Shown here piece by piece: positions 1 to 8,400 of a stretch of DNA of 64,000 bases. Below the pieces are notes generated by a model. The model worked only from the letters and a program-made list of their open reading frames with translations. It searched no databases and was not told the origin of the DNA. Numbering within the stretch: the first letter of the stretch is position 1; the number at the start of each line of letters is the position of its first letter. Position numbers and translations under genes: made by a program. The DNA comes from DASUKM01 sp036278735 (lineage in GTDB: Bacteria; Acidobacteriota; Vicinamibacteria; Vicinamibacterales; 2-12-FULL-66-21). The stretch covers positions 62,001 through 126,000 of the forward strand of contig DASUKM010000029.1 of assembly GCA_036278735.1 (NCBI GenBank), read 5' to 3'.

Positions 1-2244
1 AAGGATCTCTTCCTCGAACTCGACTACCTGAAGGCCGCGGATCACTCCCATGCGCCGTCGCAGGCGGCCATCCAGGACATCGTCCGCGCGTTCACGGACG
101 CCCCCGTCATCAATCCCGACGGGACCTCGGGGATCCAGCTCCATGTCGACGTCGGGCCGCTGTTCGGCGCCGGACAAGTGTTTCGCGAGGCGGACTCGAC
201 AGGTCTGGCCGGGACCTTCGGCGACTTCGGCGGCGGCGGCGAGGCCATCCCCGAAGCGGGCAACACGATCGTCGACTGGGACGGCGCGGCCGGAACCGCA
301 GGCACGAGTTTCTTCGCGCTCAAATCGATGCGCCCCGAACGCGACCCGATCTTCCGCTATGTGATCTTCGCGCACCAGACGAACAATCGCGCGGCGGTCA
401 ACGACTGCACGTCCGGCTGGGCCAAAGGGATCCCCGGGACGAATCTGATGGTCACCCTCGGCGGCGTCAACAAGAACGGCGTGGCGTGCTGGGGCATGGA
501 TGCGGGCGGCCTGTCCGTCGGGACGGAACAGGAGCAGGCCGGAACGCTGATGCACGAGTTCGGTCATACGCTCGGACTCGGACATGGCGGCGTCGACAGC
601 ATCAACAACAAGCCGAACTACCTCAGCGTGATGAATTACACCTGGCAGGCCTGCAGCGTGCCGGCCGCCCCGTCCGGCGGCCAGCTTCCGGGCGGCTGCG
701 ACTATTCCCGCGTCGAACTGCCGGCGGCCGGCGTCGGCCTCGACGAGACCAGCCTCGACGAGTGTCTGGGCATCGACAGCAACCGCTTCGGATTCGGCGC
801 CGTGGACTGGAACAAGGACGGCCACGTGGCAGGGGTGACGGCGTGTCAGGCCGGGTTCACCATCAACGTGAAGGCCAACATCAACGGCGACTGGACCGAT
901 ACCGACGGCAATGGCGCCCAGAACGGTACCGAGCCCTCAATCATCGGCCCGCTTCCCGGCTACGACGACTGGGATCACATCACCTACGACTTCCGGACCA
1001 TCGCCAACTTCGCGACCGGGGGCACGCCAACCGAACAGGAGCCCGACGCGAACACGATCGAGCGTTCGCGCGCGCAGTTGTCCGAGCAGACGCGCCCGGC
1101 GTTGTCGGTCGACGCGAGGGGCCCGGCAGACGCCAAACCCGGCGACACGCTGTCCTACACGGTCGACGTCGGCAACGCGCTCGCGCAGCTCTCGCGAGGC
1201 CCGGCCTTCGACACATCGCTGACCAGTACGACACCCGACGGCGTGCCGACGACGTCCGTGCTCGGCACGCTCAGGCTCGGCGAGGGCGCCACCCGCACGC
1301 TGTCGTACGTCGTCCCCTGTTCCGCGACGGACGCGACCACCCTGACGACCACCAGCAGCGCGACCGCGCACGGCCTGGTGCCCGATCCCGTGAGCGCGAC
1401 CGACGCCGTGCAGACGGTCGTCCACGCGCCCGTGCTCGTGCTCGGCGTGAGCGCCACGCCTGCCGTCGATGCGGGAGAAGCGATCGCCTACACGATTTCG
1501 TACGCCAACACGGGCGGCGCCGCGGCGGGGGGCGTCGTGGTCACGGCGACGCTGCCAGACGACGTCTACTACAGCACCGCACTGGATCTGGGGACCGGAC
1601 CGCGTCCCGACGCGGTGACAGTGAATGGCAACGGTACACGGACGCTGGAATGGAACGTCGGGACGGTTGCGGCATCATCGGGGACGGCCGTGATTTCGTT
1701 CACCGCGCGGCCGACGCTGCTCGCGACGAGCGGCCAGATGTTCACCGCCGGCGTGTCGCTCGCATTCGGGAACGCCAACGGCTGCGCGTACGACGCCCTG
1801 ACGGCGTCGGCCACGACCGCGATCACCGTCGCCCCTGCGACGGGCGATCCGCTCGGCCTCGGGTACTGGCGGAATCAACCCGCCGCCGAACCGGCCGAAC
1901 TCCTGGCCCGCATCCAGGCGACCGATCAGCGGTTCGACGGGTTGACCGGCGCCGCCGACGGCGCGCTGTCGCTGCCCGAAGTCGCGGCGATGTTCGCTCC
2001 GGGCGGCAACATGCCCAAGGTGCTGCTCGAGCACCTGCTGGCGCTCTACTTCGACCTGGCGTCACGACGCGTGAATGCCGGGACGGCCATCGATTCCAGA
2101 CTGGACGCCGCGCTCGGACTCGCGACGGTTCGGGACGCGGTGGTGTATGCGCAGGACACGCTGGCGCTGCCGGTCGCCAAGAGTACGCGGGCCCGGTACA
2201 GCGACGCCGACGGCGCCCTCGAAGAGATCGACGAGGGACGCTGA
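1..2244 (+). CDS. Secreted metzincin-type zinc metalloprotease with DUF11-like repeats, 5' partial
   Basis: The reading frame is open from base 1, so the true start and any signal peptide lie upstream; 747 residues are visible. At visible residue 185 the zinc-binding signature HEFGHTLGLGH matches the metzincin pattern HExxHxxGxxH, and about 25 residues later SVMNY is a plausible Met-turn. Together these support a working extracellular metallopeptidase. After the catalytic region come two Ig-like segments resembling DUF11 (CARDB-type) repeats, roughly residues 360-610. A C-terminal segment then begins GLGYWRNQP, resembling the 'GYWKNHP' modules of secreted bacterial proteins. The stop is 10 bp from the stop of the convergent crystallin gene. 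Substrate unknown. Confidence 0.8.
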   Translation, partial: KDLFLELDYLKAADHSHAPSQAAIQDIVRAFTDAPVINPDGTSGIQLHVDVGPLFGAGQVFREADSTGLAGTFGDFGGGGEAIPEAGNTIVDWDGAAGTAGTSFFALKSMRPERDPIFRYVIFAHQTNNRAAVNDCTSGWAKGIPGTNLMVTLGGVNKNGVACWGMDAGGLSVGTEQEQAGTLMHEFGHTLGLGHGGVDSINNKPNYLSVMNYTWQACSVPAAPSGGQLPGGCDYSRVELPAAGVGLDETSLDECLGIDSNRFGFGAVDWNKDGHVAGVTACQAGFTINVKANINGDWTDTDGNGAQNGTEPSIIGPLPGYDDWDHITYDFRTIANFATGGTPTEQEPDANTIERSRAQLSEQTRPALSVDARGPADAKPGDTLSYTVDVGNALAQLSRGPAFDTSLTSTTPDGVPTTSVLGTLRLGEGATRTLSYVVPCSATDATTLTTTSSATAHGLVPDPVSATDAVQTVVHAPVLVLGVSATPAVDAGEAIAYTISYANTGGAAAGGVVVTATLPDDVYYSTALDLGTGPRPDAVTVNGNGTRTLEWNVGTVAASSGTAVISFTARPTLLATSGQMFTAGVSLAFGNANGCAYDALTASATTAITVAPATGDPLGLGYWRNQPAAEPAELLARIQATDQRFDGLTGAADGALSLPEVAAMFAPGGNMPKVLLEHLLALYFDLASRRVNAGTAIDSRLDAALGLATVRDAVVYAQDTLALPVAKSTRARYSDADGALEEIDEGR

Positions 2245-2254
2245 ACGCGCGCGG

Positions 2255-2923
2255 CTAACGCCGGAACGGGAGGGGGCGGACGGACTCGATTCGGTTCAGG
2301 CCGAGCGCCGCGACGTTCGGAACGCTCGAGACCACCGTGGCGCAGTGCCCCTTGAAATCGGGGCGGTCGCACACCTCCCAGCGGCCGCCCAGCACCTGCA
2401 GGCTGCTGACGCGCCGGCCGGCGCCGCCCATCCGCGAGCGCTCGCCGTCAACCGTCGCGGCTGCGCCGCGGTATCCCCGGCCGTCGAACAGGACGAGGCC
2501 GACGCGGGCCGCCGCCGGCGGCCCGTACGGCGCCCGTCCGCCCCGGCGCACCGCCTCGCCGGGCCGCACGCGCCGCAGCGACGAGATCGTGTCGTTCCAA
2601 TCGAAGCGCTTCAGATTCGGCTGGTCGCCCGAGACGATCTGGCAGCGCCCCAGATAATTCGCGTTGACGCAGATCTCCCAGCTCTCGCCCGGCGCGACCC
2701 GCAGGCTGGAAATCTTGTCGTTGCTGCCATAGGCCTGCATGTTGGGCACGTCCTGCCGGAAGGTCATGCTGCGCCCATGAAAATTCGTGTCCTCGTACAC
2801 GGTGATCCCCACGGCCCGGCCGAACCGGCGGCGCTGCGCATGCGCCGGCGGCGCCAGCAGGAGAACGGACAGCATGAGGCCCAGGAAGATTCGCGCGCGT
2901 ACGCCCGGCACATGTGCAGTCAT
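2255..2923 (-). CDS. Secreted beta/gamma-crystallin domain protein
   Basis: The 222-residue product has an N-terminal signal peptide (hydrophobic FLGLMLSVLLLAPP, cleavage after AHA). Two beta/gamma-crystallin domains follow. The first (about 37-115) contains both canonical calcium motifs of the (N/D)(N/D)xx(S/T)S type, NDKISS and NDTISS. In the second (about 135-220) the equivalent positions read GRRVSS and LNRIES, so calcium binding there is doubtful. The protein is probably a stable calcium-binding exported or surface protein; partner and role are unknown. A purine-rich GAGGGAT ribosome-binding site precedes the ATG at 2923. It is convergent with the upstream metzincin and divergent from the acyl-CoA dehydrogenase-like gene. 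Confidence 0.85.
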   Translation of the reverse strand: MTAHVPGVRARIFLGLMLSVLLLAPPAHAQRRRFGRAVGITVYEDTNFHGRSMTFRQDVPNMQAYGSNDKISSLRVAPGESWEICVNANYLGRCQIVSGDQPNLKRFDWNDTISSLRRVRPGEAVRRGGRAPYGPPAAARVGLVLFDGRGYRGAAATVDGERSRMGGAGRRVSSLQVLGGRWEVCDRPDFKGHCATVVSSVPNVAALGLNRIESVRPLPFRR

Positions 2924-3143
2924 CGAGATCCCTCGTTGGCCCGGATTCTAACCCGCTTCCGGGACGCCCACAATCGGATCGTCCGAACCGCCGACGCCCC
3001 GATCGGGAGCGCGTTCCCTCCCGGACGTATGATGGCCGGGGCCGGAGGGTTGCGGAGCTGAGCCGCGAAGCTTTGAGCCAACCCCGGCGCGTTTTCGGCT
3101 TTACGGGTACGAACGAGATTTTCTCCACTCCTGAGAGGCTGTG

Positions 3144-4349
3144 ATGACCACGACTGCAAACGCCACGGGGAAGGCGACGGCCGCCGAATCTCTCCTGACC
3201 GACGAGGTGCTCGCGCACTGCCAGGAGCGGGCGCCCGGGTACGACCGCGAAAACCGCTTCTTCACCGAAGACTTCGAGGAACTGCGCGACCTCGGCTATC
3301 TGCGCCTCGCGATTCCCGGGGAATTGGGCGGCTTCGGCCGATCGCTGGCCGAGGTCGTCCGCGAACAGCGGCGCCTGGCGTATTACGCCGCCCCGACGGC
3401 CCTGGCGATCAACATGCACCTGTACTGGACCGGGATTGCCGCCGATCTCTGGCGCTCGGGCGACCGGTCCATGGAATGGCTGCTGAAGCGCGCCGCGGCG
3501 GGCGACATCTTCGCGGCCGGCCACGCCGAGTCGGGCAACGACATCCCCGTGCTGCTCTCGACGACCAAGGCTGAACGCGTCGAGGGGGGCTACCGGTTCA
3601 CCGGCCGCAAGTCCTTCGGCAGCCTGACGCCCGTCTGGACGTTCCTGGGCCTCCACGGGATGGACACGAGCGACCCGGCGGCCCCGAAGGTGGTGCACGG
3701 CTTCATGCCGCGCGACACGGAAGGCTGCCGGATCGAGGAAACATGGGACGTGCTCGGCATGCGCGGTACGCGGAGCGACGACACCATCCTCGACGGCGTC
3801 TTCGTCCCCGATCGCTTCATCGTCCGGGTCGTCCCAGCCGGCGCGGCGGGCATCGACCAGTACGTGCTCGCCGTGTTCGCCTGGGCGCTGCTCGGGTTCG
3901 GGAACATCTACTACGGCCTCGCGCAGCGCGCACTCGACGTCACGGTCGAGACCGTCCGGAAGAAGAAGTCGATCGCGATCTCACGGACGATGGCGTATCA
4001 CGCCGAAGTCCAGCATGCGATCGCGGAGATGGGGCTGGCGCTCGAAGGCATCGGCCCGCACCTCGATCGGATCGCCGACGACTGGTCGGCGGGCGTGAAC
4101 TACGGACACGGCTGGCCGGCCAAGATCTTCGCCGCCAAGTACCACGCGGTCGAAGCCGGCTGGCGCATCGTCGATACGGCCCTGGAGGTCACGGGCGGCT
4201 TCGGCATCTTCCGCCGCAGCGGCCTGGAGCGCCTGTTCCGCGACGCGCGCCTCGGGCGCATCCATCCCGCCAACTCGATGCTGACGCACGAGATCATGGC
4301 CAAGACGCTGCTGGGGATCAGTCCGGACGAAACGCCGCGGTGGGGGTAG
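3144..4349 (+). CDS. Acyl-CoA dehydrogenase family flavoprotein
   Basis: The 401-residue protein has the full acyl-CoA dehydrogenase fold: an N-terminal helical domain (LRLAIPGELGGFG near 55-70), a middle beta domain with GRKSFGSLTPVW, and a C-terminal helical FAD domain ending VTGGFGIFRR...HPANSMLTHEIMAKTLLGI. A flavin oxidoreductase acting on an acyl-CoA or similar substrate is likely. The usual catalytic-base segment (YEGTxEIQ) is absent and replaced by RIHPANSML. Some family members with that feature act as monooxygenases, or place the base elsewhere, so the reaction is open. ATG 3144 was preferred to the GTG at 3141 because GAGAGG at 3133-3138 is correctly spaced from it. No catabolic partner genes are adjacent. 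Confidence 0.8.
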   Translation: MTTTANATGKATAAESLLTDEVLAHCQERAPGYDRENRFFTEDFEELRDLGYLRLAIPGELGGFGRSLAEVVREQRRLAYYAAPTALAINMHLYWTGIAADLWRSGDRSMEWLLKRAAAGDIFAAGHAESGNDIPVLLSTTKAERVEGGYRFTGRKSFGSLTPVWTFLGLHGMDTSDPAAPKVVHGFMPRDTEGCRIEETWDVLGMRGTRSDDTILDGVFVPDRFIVRVVPAGAAGIDQYVLAVFAWALLGFGNIYYGLAQRALDVTVETVRKKKSIAISRTMAYHAEVQHAIAEMGLALEGIGPHLDRIADDWSAGVNYGHGWPAKIFAAKYHAVEAGWRIVDTALEVTGGFGIFRRSGLERLFRDARLGRIHPANSMLTHEIMAKTLLGISPDETPRWG

Positions 4350-4352
4350 ACG

Positions 4353-4472
4353 CGGGTTCTCGGGTTCTCGGGTTCTCGGGTTCTCGGGTTCTCGGGTTCT
4401 CGGGTTCTCGGGTTCGCGGGTTCGCGGGTTCTCGGGTTCGCGGGTTCGCGGGTTCGCGGGTTCGCGGGTTCG
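4353..4472 (+). repeat. 8-bp tandem array (cgggttct/cgggttcg), 15 units
   Basis: Fifteen consecutive octamers start 3 bp after the stop codon of the dehydrogenase gene. Units 1-7 and 10 read cgggttct; the others read cgggttcg. The array is the inverse complement of the array at 5077-5156. The two could pair into a long hairpin across the IS256-type insertion that separates them. Confidence 0.95.
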
Positions 4473-4499
4473 GCCGATGGGGAGTGTCACGATTTTCGT

Positions 4500-4996
4500 G
4501 TGTGAGGCGTGATTCGCCTGCTTCTCTCCCTGTCACTGGAAGCGTGTGGGCGCTGTGGGAAACCGCGCGCTGTGCGGTTTTTCCAAGGAGCGGTGAACGC
4601 GATCTGGGCGTCCACGGCTCCGGCAGCGTGACGTGCGGTCGCCTTTTACGGGGATGTCGGGGTAAACCGATCGGGATGACGGATCGCCAATTGGTTCACC
4701 GCCGGCCGCCTGAATCTCCCGAACCGTCGTCCCGCGCGCGTACCTCGTGTTTCGGGATCGGTTGCGGCTCGAATGCGCCGGCGCGATCGCGGGGACCTCG
4801 ATCGACCGGGGCCCGTCATCGGTCAGCAGGGGCTTGCCGCTCGTCCCGTCGCGCGATCATCGCTTTCCTGAACCGACGCACGGCCGCGTCGACCTCGTCC
4901 GCCGTGATCGGTCCCGACCCGGACGCATTGATCGAGGATTTCAGAGGGAACGGGCGCCAGCGGCGCCTCAGACGACGATTTCGGCTTTCGGGGCAT
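4500..4996 (-). pseudogene. IS256-type transposase remnant, frameshifted and internally deleted
   Basis: A minus-strand ATG at 4996, preceded by a GAGGAG ribosome-binding site, opens a frame reading MPRKPKSS...VPSEILDQ, as in N-termini of IS256-group transposases. The family sequence then continues only by changing frame. ITADEVDAAVRRFRKAMIAR is in another frame, followed by LLTDDGPRSIEVP, then RDRAGAFEPQPIPKHE in a third frame, then YARGTTVREIQ. These pieces follow the normal order of the transposase N-terminal third. The catalytic DDE core is missing; only a weakly recognisable C-terminal stretch remains before the left end. It cannot encode an active transposase. Confidence 0.75.
4558..4582 (+). 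terminator. Possible rho-independent terminator inside the IS remnant
   Basis: The arms aaaccgc and gcggttt (7 bp) enclose a 7-nt loop, gcgctgt, and the 3' arm runs into five T residues on the plus strand. It could end read-through from the dehydrogenase gene. It may instead be a relic of the element. Confidence 0.4.
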
Positions 4997-5076
4997 GAAC
5001 ACTCCTCATGTTATGCCCCACCACACACAAAATTTCTGACCGGGTCGGCCGATGAGACCCCGCGGTGTTCTTCGCC

Positions 5077-5156
5077 AACCTGAGAACCTGAGAACCTGAG
5101 AACCTGAGAACCTGAGAACCCGAGAACCCGAGAACCCGAGAACCCGAGAACCCGCT
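5077..5156 (-). repeat. 8-bp tandem array (aacctgag/aacccgag), inverse of the 4353 array
   Basis: Five units of aacctgag are followed by four of aacccgag and a final variant ending aacccgct. The array abuts the stop codon of the minus-strand DUF4242 gene. Read on the minus strand the unit is ctcgggtt, the same octamer as in the 4353-4472 array, so the two form inverted arms. Confidence 0.95.
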
Positions 5157-5422
5157 CACGCAAACATCGCCGGACTCACCTCGAGACTCACTTCCGAGAT
5201 CTTGTCCACCGGCAGGCCGGCGCGGTGGGCGTGTTCGAGGATCGCGGCAATGCTCGGCGCGTCGTACTCGCAGTAGATCTTTCCTTCCGCCTCCGACACG
5301 AAGCTGCGAATCCAGCGCACGTCGGGCATTTCGGCGAGCGCTGCCATCGACCGGTGCCCCGCGGCGTTGAGCGCGTCGGCGGTCAGGCCCGGGACCGATC
5401 GTTCGATGATGTAGCGTGGCAT
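5156..5422 (-). CDS. DUF4242 (SCO4226-like) small protein
   Basis: The 88-residue protein matches the DUF4242 pattern. It opens MPRYIIERSVPGL, has SEAEGKIYCEYDAPS in the middle, and ends with a short helix-strand ISEVSLEV. Characterised relatives form ferredoxin-like dimers and one binds nickel; the cellular role is unknown. AAGGA upstream of the ATG lies within the end of the kinase gene, whose stop is only 3 bp away, so it is probably translated from the sigma/kinase transcript. The stop codon touches the octamer array. Confidence 0.75.
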   Translation of the reverse strand: MPRYIIERSVPGLTADALNAAGHRSMAALAEMPDVRWIRSFVSEAEGKIYCEYDAPSIAAILEHAHRAGLPVDKISEVSLEVSPAMFA

Positions 5423-5425
5423 CGT

Positions 5426-8400
5426 TCATCCTTCCTTCTGGTTCGTCAACCCGGCCCGCGCTCCGGCGAGGCGCTGTTCCATCATAGCTTCCCCTGCCGG
5501 ATCCTTCAGCTCACGGCGCAGGTCGCGCGCGCGCTCGAAGCTGTCGCAAGCTTCGCGGGCGTGGCCGAGCCGCAGCGACACGTCGCCGAGGGCGGCCAGG
5601 GCGTGCGCCTCCAGCAGGCGCTCGCCGATGCCGCGATTCAGCAGCACGCTTTCTTCCAGCACCGTGCGCGCCTCGTCGTCGCGCTGCAGCCGCGACAGCG
5701 TCACCCCGACGCTGTTCAGCATCAGCCCCTCGTTCGAGCGCTGCCCGGTCTGGCGGCAGAGGCGCAGGCCCGTCTCGTAGTGATCGAGCGCCTCGGCGTA
5801 GCGCTCCTCCGTCCAGGCCAGAATCCCGAGCGTGTTGTGCGCCGCCGCTTCGCGTTCCCCGTCTCCGAGGCTGACCGCGAGCGCAAGGAGTTCCCCGAAG
5901 CGCGTCCGCACGTCGGCTGCCGGGGCGCCGCAGCCCCGGGTGGCCCGCGCGATCCCCTCGACAGCCGCCAGTTCGCCCGGCCGATCGCCCGCCGCGCGCG
6001 CCAGTTCGCGTACGGCCGTCCAGTGCCGGACCGCCGCGTCCCATTCCGCGCGCCGCTCGTGCAGGCGGCCGAGGTGAGTCCGGGTCTCGACCTCCGCCTC
6101 CCGGTCCTCGAGCTGCGCGAACAGCGGGACCGCTTCGCTCAGATGCGCGATCGCGTCTCCCTCGCGCGACAACCCGAGCTCGAGCTCGCCGAGGGTGCGG
6201 AGCGCCTGCGCGAGGCCGTTGGCGTGCCGGACGCGCCGCGAACAGGCGACCGCCTCCGAATAGGTGTGGAGAGCTTCGTCGACCTCGCCGAGCTGCAGTT
6301 GAATGTGCGCGATCGCGTTCAAATGGAACGACCGCTGGATCGGCACCATGTCGACGTCCACCACGGTGTTGGCGCGCTGGAGATAGCTCATGGCGCGATC
6401 GACGTTGCCGAGGCAACGGTGGAGGTTCGCCAGGTTGTGCAGCACGTACGCGCGGCGGACCGGATCGTGCTCGAGCACCGGCAGCGCCAGCGCTTCCTCG
6501 AGCGCGGCCAGCCCCCGCTCGTACTCCCCCATCGTGCGCAGGAGGATCCCGACGTTCGCCAGATCGGCGGCCGTCGCGACGTCGTCGCGCCGTTCGCGAT
6601 CGATCGCGAGCGCCTTTTCCGCCATGTCGAGCGCGTCCGGCAGCCGCCCCTCGAACCAGCGCAGCAGCCCCATGCTGCGCAGCACGTTTCGCTCGAGCGC
6701 GATGTCGGCCTGCTCGCGGCTCAGGCGCAGCGCGGTCCCCAGGGCACGATTGGCGGCGTCGAAGCGCTTCAGGATCGTCAGCAGGTCCCCCTGCCGCAGA
6801 TAGGCCTCGGCCAGCCGGGGCGACGATCCACGCGGCGCCAGCAGCGCAATCAGGTCGGCGATGATCTGCTGCTGACGTCCACGCTGGCCCAGCGTCTCGC
6901 ACAGGCGCTCCTGCTCCAACAGCAGATCCGCCGTCACGTCGCGGCGCCCGTCGTCGTCGGGCAGGTGCGGCACCCACTGCAGCACCCGCTCCACGAGCGC
7001 CTGCGCGTCGCCGTGCTGGCTGAGCGCGCGGAGCCGCTCGACGGCGTGCCGGCCGTAGCGGATGGCGCCGATCCACTCCTCGGCCGCGCTGAAGTGGTGC
7101 GCCAGCGTTTCGGCCACCTCCGGCGACCGCGGGCCCATGGCCTGCTCGAGCGCGTGCCCGATCACGGAGTGCAGCGTCCGGCGCTGGTGTCCGAGCAGGC
7201 TGCCGTACGCGACCTCCTGCGTCAGCACGTGCTTGAAGCGATGCGCGGGCTGCGGCACGACGCGCGTCTGCTGGATCAAGCCAGACGCGCGGAGCCGGTC
7301 GAGCGCGTGCTCGACGTCGAGGCTCGAGTCGAGCGCCGTCACGAGCAGCGCGCGGTCGAACTCCCGTCCAATCACCGAGGCCACCCGCAGGACTTCGAGC
7401 GCGTCGGGGCCGAGACGGTCGAGGCGCGCCCGGATGACCGCCTGGATCGTGTCCGGCAGACGCAGCGTCTCGACATCCCGGTGCAGCTCCGCGACGTCTC
7501 CCACGGTTCGGATGGCCCCCTCTTCGACGAGTGTATGCGCGACCTGCTCGATGAAGAACGGATTGCCGCCGGTGCGCTCGTACACCCGCGTCGCGAGATC
7601 CGCGCTGACGTGCCGCGCCTGGAAAACGGCGCGCAGGATCTGGCTCGCACCCTCGGGATCGAGCGGTTCCAGGCGAACGACGTCCGTCCGGCCGCTCAGT
7701 TCCGACAGGCCGGCTCCCTCGGGACGGCTCGTGACGACCAGCGCCAGCGCGCAGGAATCGACGATTTCCGCCAGCCGCCGGACGACGTCGCGGGAGGCTT
7801 CGTCGGCCCAGTGCCAGTCCTCGAGCAGCAGCAGGAGCGCCGACCGCCGCGCCAGCACCATGACGATGGCGGTGACCGCGTCGAGGAGCACCGTGTGCAG
7901 GTGATCGCCGCGCAGATGCCGGGGCAGCTCGATCCGCTCGCTCTCGAGCGACAGCAGGTGCAAATAGACGGCGACGAACGTCTCGAGCGACGAATCGAGC
8001 GCGACGATGCGCGCCGCGACCTCGTCGCCTGGAGGCCGGCGGCCCGGGTCGATGCCGAGGGCGTCGCCGAGGAGCTGCACGAACGGGAGATACGGGGAAA
8101 GGCCGCCGTACGACTGACACCGTCCCTGCAGCACCGTGACGCCGCTGTCGCTCACGCGGCGGCGGAGTTCGTGGAGCAGCCGGCTCTTCCCCATCCCCGC
8201 CTCGCCGACGATGCTCACGAGCCGCCCCTCGCCGGCGCACGCCCGCGCGACCACGCTTTCGAGCTGCCGCAGTTCCGCCGTTCGTCCGATGTACGGCGTC
8301 AGATCGTCGCGCTCCGACTCGACGCGCGTCTGCAGGCCCAGGACGCGGTACGGCGTGACGGGCCGCGCCCCCGGCGTCAACTCGATCGCGGGCAGCGGGT

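Larger units (their letters stand above)
4480..5044 (-). mobile_element. Decayed IS256-family element with terminal inverted repeats and target duplication
   Basis: The 565-bp block is flanked by a 10-bp direct repeat, tcggccgatg, at 4470-4479 and 5045-5054. This is close to the 8-9 bp target duplications made by IS256-type elements. Its ends are imperfect inverted repeats sharing tttt(c)gtgtgtg and gtca (about 15 of 21 positions). Inside are fragments of an IS256-like transposase on the minus strand. A full element is about 1.3-1.5 kb, so more than half has been deleted. Removing it and one target copy would place the two octamer arrays about 30 bp apart, so it inserted into a pre-existing hairpin between convergent genes. 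Confidence 0.75.

Noticed and set aside
4747..4998. Small plus-strand ORF inside the IS256 relic
   Set aside because: It is antisense to frameshifted transposase fragments and has no homology-like pattern.
4353..5156. CRISPR array
   Set aside because: Units are 7-8 bp with no spacers, and there are no cas genes in the window. The same holds for the other arrays.
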